This document shows, piece after piece, positions 56,147-64,000 of a DNA stretch of 64,000 nt. Made by a program: the position numbers and the translations under genes. Every line of letters starts with the position of its first letter. Position 1 is the stretch's first letter. The stretch is from Apium graveolens (taxonomy: Eukaryota > Streptophyta > Magnoliopsida > Apiales > Apiaceae): contig NW_027417508.1 in assembly GCF_009905375.1 (NCBI RefSeq), positions 1-64,000 of the forward strand. The letters run 5' to 3'. The notes beneath the pieces were generated by a model that worked only from the letters and a program-made list of their open reading frames with translations, was not told where the DNA came from and searched no databases.

Positions 56147-58215
56147 TGTAACGACTGGAATTTTCACGAAATATTTATATGAATAAAATACAGTTTTGTG
56201 TTATAATTGTGGAATTATGTGAATAAAATATTAAGTTATATGATTTTTTGGTTATGTGAATTTCTGTGAAATGGTAATAAGGAACGGGAAAAGTCTCGTT
56301 CCAGTTTGATGAGTCAGCAAAAAGGGTTAAGTTATGTTTGCCAGACCGTCAAGTAGAACGGGACCCATTTTAAAAGGATGGATTAAATGAGAAGGATTAA
56401 GATAATAGAAATTGAGGATTATAATAAGTTATGATAAATGTGGAGTCTTCTGTGTGTTTTTGTGATTTGGATTCGTAATTGAAAAGTTATTTTGTTATTT
56501 GAATTATCGAGTAAATGTTATGCGCGTAATCGGTTATTAAAAAGGAGATTAATGTGATTGAGTATACCGGTGTTAAATATTTTTGATGTTATTGACTGCA
56601 TATATGTTATTTTAAAGCTACGTGTGTGAATCTCTGATTCGCGAGTTTTAAAATATTTTTAGAGGATTTATTTGATTAAAATAAGAATTTAACCGATCCT
56701 TATATAATTTTATAAAATTATTAAAATATGATTAAGGTGTAAAATTTATTTTATTATCCTTAGAATAATCCTAGAGACTTTTCAAAAATGATAGTTGGAT
56801 TTAATTTGACGTTTCGATATTTTAAAATAATTTTTCAGAGTTTATTTCTTTTATTAGGGATTTATTTGTAAAATCCATAGTAATTAATTCGTTCGCTCAA
56901 AAATTATTTTAAAAATATGTGGAGAGAGCTAATTTTATATTCTTTATTTTAAAAATAAAGGTTGTATCATTTTCAGATTTTACAAACTAATTTTATATTA
57001 TTTAATAGCTTTTCATTATGTGATGCATAAAAGAATTTGTAAAAGAAAAAGGAAATCAATTTTTGTTGTTGTAAAAAGACAATGGTGCCCCTGCACCATA
57101 TATACTCCCTCATTCCCCTTTCTTTTCCCCCGTCTCCGCTCTTTCTCTCTCTCGAGCTCTCTCGACTCTCTCTCTCTCGGTATCTCCCTCTCTCCTTTTG
57201 TTTTCTTCGATTCTCTCGGCAATACTCAAATCCAACCTAGGCTTTGAGCTTCTCTTACCTTATATATATACATACACAGTTTCATGTATATGTGTGTGTT
57301 TGTGTTTGGTCCGAATGGTGATATCTTCTCGGTCTCTTGTATCAATTCGGATTCTTAGTTCGATTTTGCAGAAATTTGTTGTTGAATGCTTGCATTTTAG
57401 TGCTGTGATTTTGTTTGAGAAAACAATTGGTGAGGTTTCGGTCGGAGGCCGGTTGGGCAGCTCCGAACCTTTACCGCCACCGGCGGTGAACTCCGGTGAG
57501 CCGGTGGTGAACTCCGGTGAGCCGGTGGTGGGCTATGATGTCGTTACTGAGCCCTAGGAAATCATAAAAACTCGTTTATCTATGTGCATGTCGAAGTATT
57601 TGTGTAATTTAGACTTTATGAATTCGGGTTTACAAATTTTGATTCGAGTAATTATGAAATTGATATGTATTTAGTCGATTAAGTTTAAGTCGTGATTTTC
57701 AAATTCTAAGAATCGAATTACTACTTTTATTCGGTTTTGAATTCGGGTTTTTTTGAATAATTCGGTTCGAGTTATATGATTTTTGTGTTGTACAAGTTGA
57801 ATTACATGCTAGATTGAATATGCATGTATAGAATGTGAGTTTTGATTATAGAATTTAACTTATAATTCAGTTTAAAAGTGAATAAGGAATTGAGTTTATG
57901 GAAATTATTCTCGTGTTATAATGATTCGAGTTAGTGTTAGAGTTATGTTGGTAATGTTATAAGTCGATTTGCATGTTATCGTCGTGATTTGGTGTGTTAA
58001 ACTGTTAAAGTTGTTAACCCTATAAAATAACAATCGCATGCTATATGTTTTAAGTATAATTGATCAGAGATTTTGGGTGAATATTGTTAATTGTGATTAT
58101 GATATAAGGGTAGGCGTAATTACGAATACGTCATGCCCGATTCTCGAAAGGAAGGTATAAAGATATGTAGAAGAAGCATAGTCGATTTGATTTAATAAGA
58201 TTTGGTGTCGGATTA
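56147..58215 (+). mobile_element. Gypsy-type LTR (J), interrupted by element G
   Basis: Starts TGTAACGACTGGAATTTTCA, similar in layout to the E LTR start (TGTGATATCCCGTATTTTCA). Inside are a CT-rich block (57110-57190) and a GC-rich segment with two direct copies of GTGAACTCCGGTGAGCCGGT (57487-57525). That segment is homologous in place to the CGGCGAGCC region of LTR K. It has no ORF beyond spurious ones. Its 3' end is beyond element G and not in the window. Confidence 0.65.
57487..57525 (+). repeat. Short direct repeat in LTR J
   Basis: Two adjacent copies of a 21-bp unit containing GAACTCCGGTGAGCCGGTG. Confidence 0.8.
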
Positions 58216-58827
58216 TGTTAGATATATTTGATAATGTCATGGCTAATATGTTTTATGTTTAGATTTCAGATCTTATTTGAACAGGACAAATCAGTACTTA
58301 ACTGATCAGTACTTATACTGGACGTCAGGACTTAAGGGATATCAGTACTTATGTTATCAGGAGATAAGCATCAGGAGATAGATATCAGAACTTAAGTGCT
58401 GAAGGACGATCAGATAAGGACAGTAGCTGATTAAAGTTAAGAAGATCAAGATAAACATAAGAAGAGATATACATGAAGAAGGAATTCCGTAAAGAATGGA
58501 ATACTTGGAAGAAAAGATATCTGATTGATATATATTAGGAAGCAGAATTATATTCCATATCAATTAGCGATTATCTTGTAACTGTGTAATATATAAACAC
58601 AGACATAGGGTTTACACTATAAGTGTTATCATTATCGAGAATATTATTTACTGTAACCCTAGCAGCTCTCGTGATATTTTGTTCATCACTGAGAGATAAC
58701 AGTTCCAGATTGTAACAGAGTTTATTGTTTCAATAAAGTTTGTTTTCTGTTACATAAGTTCTTGAATTTGATTTGATTGTAATAAACACTGTATTCACCC
58801 CCTATACAGTGAAAGTGTGACCTAACA
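58216..58827 (+). mobile_element. 5' LTR of element G
   Basis: 612 bp, TGTTAGATATATTTGATAAT...GTGACCTAACA. A TATA-like AATATATAAACAC lies near 58588-58600. Between 58290 and 58393 there are five copies of RTCAGNACTT (58290, 58305, 58324, 58341, 58384). The start was chosen because TGTTAG mirrors the CTAACA end; a copy to the right would confirm it. Confidence 0.8.
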
Positions 58828-58828
58828 A

Positions 58829-58842
58829 GTGGTATCAGAGCC
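58829..58842 (+). promoter_or_regulatory. Primer binding site of element G
   Basis: GTGGTATCAGAGCC, complementary to the 3' end of initiator methionine tRNA, two bases after the LTR. Confidence 0.9.
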
Positions 58843-58882
58843 TTCTGTTAACATACATACAGTTAAAGATCCAAACACAATC

Positions 58883-61219
58883 ATGTCTGACACAGAAACT
58901 CCAACTAAGCCTACCAAAACTGAGGAATCATCAAAGACATCAATTCAGAGTCGATATGAGACTATCAGAGTTCCCATATTGAGACCATCTGAATATCCCA
59001 TATGGAAGGTAAGGATGACCATGTTTCTGGAAGCAACAGATCCAGAATATCTTGATAGAATCAAGGAAGGGCCTCACAAACCTACCAAGCTCACTGTTGT
59101 AGTTGCAGGTGAAGCAGCAAAGACTGTACCAAAGGAAAAGAGTGATTACACTGCTGAAGATATAGCATCTATTGCTAAGGATGCCAAGGTACGACACTTA
59201 CTGCATAGTGCCATTGATAATGTAATGTCAAACAGGGTAATCAACTGCAAGACTGCCAAGGAGATATGGGATGCACTGGAGACAAGGTGTCAAGGAACTG
59301 AAACAGTTAAGAAGAACAGGAAGACAATACTCACTCAAGAGTATGAACATTTTGACTCAAAATCTAATGAGTCATTGAATGATTTATATGATAGATTTGT
59401 CAAACTTTTGAATGATTTGTCATTGGTTGATAAAGAGTATGATCTTGAAGATACCAACCTAAAATTCCTGTTAGCTCTTCCTGAATGCTGGGATTTGAAG
59501 GCAACAACAATAAGAGACAACTACAATCTTGATGAAACAACTCTTGATGAAATCTATGGAATGCTCAAGACTCATGAACTTGAGATGGAACAAAGAAGCA
59601 AGAGGAAAGGAGGAAAGTCAAGGACAGTTGCTCTCAAGGCTGAAGAGGAATCTCCCAAAGCACCTTCCTCAAAGAAAGACAAGGGTAAAGCTCTTTTCAT
59701 AAAGTCTGATACTGAGTCATCAAGTTCTGAGAGTGATGATGACTCAGATTCTGAAAGCTTGCCTGAAACTGATGCTGATGAGGAGATGATGAAGCTGTGT
59801 GCTCTTATGGTGAAAGGAATCACAAAGATTACATACAGGAAGTTCAGGAAGGGAAAGAAGTTTTCCAGGAAAGGCATAAGTTCTGATAAGAAGAATTTCA
59901 GAAGATCTGAAGGAAGAGGAGGAAAGTCTGACAGAGGAGATTACGCCAATGTTAAATGTTATAATTGTGGTGAGAAAGGCCACATATCTTCTGATTGCAA
60001 GAAGACCAAGAGTGACAAAGGAAAAGCTCTTGTCACAAAGCAGAAAAGCTGGACAGACACCTCAGACTCTGAAAGTGAGGAGAACTATGCATTGATGGCA
60101 AATGCTGATAAATCAAGTTCTGAGAGCAGTTCTGAAGCTGCTGAAACAAAGGTACCTCAGACTACTTATGCTTTTCATACTGATGATATTAATGAGTTGA
60201 GAAGATATCTTAAAACCATGTTTGTTAGTTATAGAGATCAAACTTTAACATGTGAAAGATTAACTTCTGAAAATCTTGCTTTTAGGAAAAGAAATGATTT
60301 CTTAGAAAAAGAGTTAGTCATGTTCCATCAAACTCAGAAGGATAGAGATGATGCTTTTTATGTTAGGGATGAAGTGCTAAAAATGAATGAATCTCTAAAA
60401 ACTGAGTTAGAAAAGGAGAGAGAGATTATTAGGACTTGGACTAACTCTGGCAAAACAACTCAAAATTTGCTAAGCAGTGGAAACTGGAAAGAGGGCTTAG
60501 GTTATGGAGAAAATAAAAATGAAAAAGGAACTGTAGAAATTAAGCCTGTTGATAAGCAAAAGCCGAAGTTAAAACCTGTTAAGTTTGTAACTGAAAAATC
60601 TGAAAATGAGAAATCAGAAGTTAAAAAGGAATTAGCTTCTGACAAACTAAAACAGGAAAAGACAGCTGAAGTTAACATAGGCTTAATGACAAAGAAGCAG
60701 CTTAAGCATAAGCTGAAAGATGTTAAGAATGCAAACAAGGTAAAATCACCTAGGAAAAATAGGAATGGAAAGGAAGGTGTGAATAAAAGCAATAACTATA
60801 AATCTGTTCCTGATGCTCCTAGGAAAGTATGTCATAACTGTGGAAGTTCTAACCATCTGGCTTTTTTTTGCAGGAAGAATAAGAATATTAACTCCTTATC
60901 TTCAAAATCAGGAGTTAAGAGTCAGTCTGTTAGATACAAACCACAAAATCCTTGTTTTCATTGTGGTAGTTTATGGCATTCCATTTATACTTGTAAGGAA
61001 TATCATAGTTTGTACTATGATTATTATCAAATAAAACCTTCTTTAAAGAAAGTTTCTGTTGTTCCTTCTAGTGTAAGTTCTGATTCAAAGTCTGGTAGTA
61101 TAAGTTCTGATAAGAAAACTGTTAACATAAAATCTGATGCTAAATCCGCTGCAAATGTTAACAAACCTAAAAAGGCCAAAGGATCCAAGCAAGTCTGGGT
61201 CCTTAAAACTAATAATTAG
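58883..61219 (+). CDS. gag: Gag protein of element G
   Basis: The start is ATG 58883 (MSDTETPTKP). The frame is open upstream into the PBS but has no ATG there, so this is the first credible start; the product is 778 residues. UBN2-type gag is at about 25-235 (NRVINCKTAKEIWDALETRC, FLLALPECWDLKATTIRDNY). Ser/Asp/Glu-rich linkers follow, with three CCHC zinc knuckles: CYNCGEKGHISSDC (359-372), CHNCGSSNHLAFFC (from 650) and CFHCGSLWHSIYTC (from 691). A coiled-coil stretch lies near 480-530. Ends KGSKQVWVLKTNN, then TAG. The reading frame is intact. Gag would bind genomic RNA and assemble particles. Confidence 0.9.
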   Translation: MSDTETPTKPTKTEESSKTSIQSRYETIRVPILRPSEYPIWKVRMTMFLEATDPEYLDRIKEGPHKPTKLTVVVAGEAAKTVPKEKSDYTAEDIASIAKDAKVRHLLHSAIDNVMSNRVINCKTAKEIWDALETRCQGTETVKKNRKTILTQEYEHFDSKSNESLNDLYDRFVKLLNDLSLVDKEYDLEDTNLKFLLALPECWDLKATTIRDNYNLDETTLDEIYGMLKTHELEMEQRSKRKGGKSRTVALKAEEESPKAPSSKKDKGKALFIKSDTESSSSESDDDSDSESLPETDADEEMMKLCALMVKGITKITYRKFRKGKKFSRKGISSDKKNFRRSEGRGGKSDRGDYANVKCYNCGEKGHISSDCKKTKSDKGKALVTKQKSWTDTSDSESEENYALMANADKSSSESSSEAAETKVPQTTYAFHTDDINELRRYLKTMFVSYRDQTLTCERLTSENLAFRKRNDFLEKELVMFHQTQKDRDDAFYVRDEVLKMNESLKTELEKEREIIRTWTNSGKTTQNLLSSGNWKEGLGYGENKNEKGTVEIKPVDKQKPKLKPVKFVTEKSENEKSEVKKELASDKLKQEKTAEVNIGLMTKKQLKHKLKDVKNANKVKSPRKNRNGKEGVNKSNNYKSVPDAPRKVCHNCGSSNHLAFFCRKNKNINSLSSKSGVKSQSVRYKPQNPCFHCGSLWHSIYTCKEYHSLYYDYYQIKPSLKKVSVVPSSVSSDSKSGSISSDKKTVNIKSDAKSAANVNKPKKAKGSKQVWVLKTNN

Positions 61220-64000
61220 TGGTCTTTTTGATTGCAGGGCAACATGAAAAATATTTTAGTTCTAGACAGTGGATGTTCAGGACATATGACTGGAAATAAG
61301 GCCCTGCTATCAGACTCTGTGGAGAAAGCTGGCCCAAGTGTTTCTTATGGAGATGGCAACATTGGAAAAACTTTGGGATATGGCAATATCAATCTTGGAA
61401 TGTCATCATTAAAGATGTAGCTCTGGTCTCAGGACTTAAACACAACCTACTGAGTATAAGTCAAATCTGTGACAGAGGTTATCATGTTGATTTCTTTGCA
61501 GAACATTGTGAAATAGTTAGTAAATCTAAAGGAAGAGTTGTTCTGAAGGGATTCAGGCATGGTAACATTTATGAAGCTAAGCTTTCAACAAGTTCTGATG
61601 GTTCTGCAATCTGTTTGATGAGTAGAGCCACAATTGAAGAAAGCTGGAATTGGCACAAGAAACTCTCTCATTTAAATTTCAACAAGATAAATGAGCTAAT
61701 CAAGAAGGATCTTGTGAGAGGACTGCCAAAATCAGTGTTTGCTCCTGATGGTCTTTGTGACTAATGTCAGAAGGCCAAACAAAGAAAATCTTCATTCAAG
61801 AGCAAGACTGAATCATCAATTCTTGAGCCTTATTATCTACTTCATGTTGATCTATTTGGTCCAGTGAATGTCATGTCTATTGCAAAGAAGAAATATGCGT
61901 TGGTCATAGTAGATGAGTTCACCAGATACACATGGGTGTATTTCTTGCACACAAAAAGTGAAACTGCATCTATCCTGATTGATCATGTCAAACATCTGGA
62001 TAAATTAATCAAAGATTCTGTGAAAATTTTGAGGAGTGATAATGGCACTGAATTCAAGAATCTGATAATGGAAGAGTTCTGCAAAAATCATGGAATAAAG
62101 CAGGAATTTTCTGCTCCTGGAACTCCACAGCAAAATGGAGTTGTTGAAAGGAAGAATAGAACTCTCATTGAAGCTGCACGAACAATGCTTGAAGAAGCAA
62201 AGCTTCCAACCTATTTCTGGGCTGAAGCTGTGCAGACTGCTTGTTTTACTCAAAATGCAACACTCATTAACAAGCATGGAAAAACACCATATGAGATGGT
62301 GAAGAACAAGAAGCCAAATCTGAAATACTTTCATGTATTTGGATGTAAGTGTTTTGTTCTCAAGACTCATCCTGAACAGCTATCCAAGTTTGATCTAAAA
62401 GCTGATGAGGGAATCTTTGTTGGATATCCACTTTCCACAAAAGCCTTCAGAGTCTATAATTTGAGAACAAAAGTGGTCATGGAATCTATCAATGTCTCTT
62501 TTGATGACAAGAAGATCACTGGACTTGAAGATTGCATTGATCATGATCAGCTGAGATTTGAAAATGAAGATTCATATTCTGATACCTTAAGTCCTGACAG
62601 TCTAAGTCCTGATACTGTAAACTCTAATGGATTAAATTCTGATGTTATTGAAACTGTGGTGACTACGTCAAAGGAAGATGCACCAATGCAGGGGGAGCAT
62701 ACTCAAGATATTATCATATCTCAAGAAGCATCAGAACATACATCTGGCTCTTCAAGTTCTGATTCGTCAAGTTCTGATAAGCCAAGTACTGACAGTGCTG
62801 AAAATCTAAATGCTGAAGGATCCAACTCAGAGAGCATAGTTTCAGGGGGAGCATCAGAAAATGAAAACGAAGACAACATGAATCATGGGGGAGCATCCAG
62901 TTCTAGAGAAAACCTTTCATCTTCAAGGAAGTGGACAAAATCACATACACCTGATTTGATAATTGGAAATCCTGATGCAGGTGTCAGAACTAGAACAGGT
63001 ACTTCGAATGAATGTCTTTACAATTCTTTTCTCTCTCAGTCTGAGCCAAAGAAAGTGGAAGAAGCTCTTCAAGATGCTGATTGGGTGCAAGCAATGCAGG
63101 AAGAGTTGAATGAATTTGAAAGAAACAAAGTCTGGACCTTAGTGCCAAGACCTAAGAATAGATATGTTGTTGGTACAAAATGGGTATTCAGAAACAAAAC
63201 TGACAGTGATGGCATAATTGTAAGGAACAAGGCAAGGCTGGTTGCAAAAGGATATTCTCAACAGGAGGGAATTGACTATGATGAAACATTTGCGCCAGTT
63301 GCTAGGTTAGAAGCCATAAGGATATTCATGGCTTATGCTGCTCACAAAAAGTTTACTGTCTTTCAAATGGATGTGAAAAGTGCTTTTCTCAATGGAGAAT
63401 TGGAGGAGGAAGTATATGTTGAACAACCTCCAGGCTTTGTAGATTCCAAACATTCAGATTATGTCTACAGGCTTGATAAAGCACTTTATGGACTTAAGCA
63501 AGCTCCTAGAGCATGGTATGAGACTTTAGCTCAGTTTCTTCTGGAAAGTGGATTCAACAGAGGAACTATTGACAAAACACTGTTCTATCTCAACCATGGC
63601 AAGGACTTACTTTTGGTCCAGATTTATGTTGATGATATCATTTTTGGGTCTCCAAATGACAAACTTTGCAAAAAGTTTGCCAAACTAATGCAGTCAAGAT
63701 ATCAGATGAGTATGATGGGAGAACTTAGTTATTTTCTGGGCCTTCAAGTCAAGCAGAGTGAAGAAGGCACTTTTATTTGTCAATCTAAGTACACCAGAAA
63801 CTTGCTGAAGAAATTTGGAATGCAGGATTGTTCAAGTGCATCCACTCCCATGGCCACTGCAATAAAACTGGATAAGGATACTGGTAAATCAGTAGATATT
63901 ACTGATTACAGAGGTATGATTGGCTCACTTCTTTATCTAACTGCTAGTAGACCAGATATCATGTTTGCTACCTGTCTTTGTGCAAGATTTCAAGCAGACC
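61220..64000 (+). pseudogene. pol: Pol polyprotein of element G (5' part), one frameshift and one stop
   Basis: Follows gag in the same frame after TAG (61217-61219) and TGA (61229-61231). Protease: VLDSGCSGHMTGN. A one-base shift near 61398 breaks it; in the next frame the protease end and integrase run on. TAA at 61762-61764 lies next to the zinc-binding Cys of integrase. Beyond that the frame is open to the window end. Integrase DDE: GAT 61849-61851 (HVDLFG), GAT 62038-62040 (RSDNGTEF), GAA 62146-62148 (VVERKNR). Ser/Asp-rich linker 62560-62920. [13 protein letters not shown] (about 63365-63397), YVDD at 63624-63635, then [17 protein letters not shown] at the edge. The lesions are few, so the copy is fairly young. 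Confidence 0.88.

Larger units (their letters stand above)
58216..64000 (+). mobile_element. SIRE-like copia element G, largely intact, runs off the window
   Basis: 5' LTR 58216-58827, PBS, gag 58883-61219, pol from 61220 to past 64000. The copia order protease-integrase-RT is clear. The three-knuckle gag and the Ser-rich linkers are typical of the SIRE lineage. RNase H end, env-like gene and 3' LTR would lie to the right. Confidence 0.9.

Noticed and set aside
57016..57222. Arg/Glu-rich minus-strand open frame opposite the CT-rich block of LTR J
   Set aside because: Composition is set by the CT repeat; no domain.

Overview
This window is nuclear DNA of a flowering plant, probably a eudicot. 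It is AT-rich, intron-like splice signals flank short coding pieces, and almost everything is LTR retrotransposons nested in one another, with several MITEs. I see no tRNA or rRNA genes, no bacterial signals and no complete host gene. Some repeats resemble ones I associate with asterid genomes (carrot or lettuce relatives), but that placement is a weak inference. Two host-like pieces remain: the 3' end of an unidentified spliced gene (about 309-847, +) and a broken F-box/LRR gene of the SKIP19-like type (53959-55058, +).

Left part, 1-29.6 kb. Copia element A (5' LTR 1233-3080, decayed gag-pol to 8579) carries a MITE in its LTR and a 1.5-kb Angela-like solo LTR in its pol (5901-7412). At 8580 it is cut by copia element C (8580-21688, minus strand). 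C is a 13.1-kb SIRE/Maximus-type element with both LTRs, PBS, gag, pol, a long env-like accessory ORF and a possible second promoter before that ORF. To its right lie a 5'-truncated Gypsy-type LTR (K, 21689-24464), the 3' half of another SIRE-like element (D, 24465-29225) and a short CACTA element (29226-29576). C has no target-site duplication and its two flanks belong to different elements. One recombination between two C copies would explain why A, K and D are all truncated.

Centre, 29.6-53.8 kb. After about 2.8 kb of AT-rich sequence comes copia element B (32365-53793), of the same family as A. Its 5' LTR holds a foldback MULE-type MITE that itself contains a Stowaway MITE. Its integrase is split by a very young non-autonomous LARD-type Gypsy element E (36465-45963, LTRs of about 4.05 kb, no coding capacity, TSD CTTCG). 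Its 3' LTR is split by a SIRE-like solo LTR (I, 49170-53372), which in turn holds a small gag-protease-only copia element H (49956-52116, TSD CTTGG).

Right part, 53.8-64 kb. The F-box pseudogene is followed by the 3' end of a minus-strand SIRE-like element (F, 55277-56146), then a Gypsy-type LTR (J, 56147-58215), then a largely intact plus-strand SIRE-like element G (58216 to beyond the window end). The most interesting pattern is that the SIRE-like elements C, D and G each carry their own short iterated motif in the LTR, and the same motif recurs inside the element, in reverse complement or as a palindrome.
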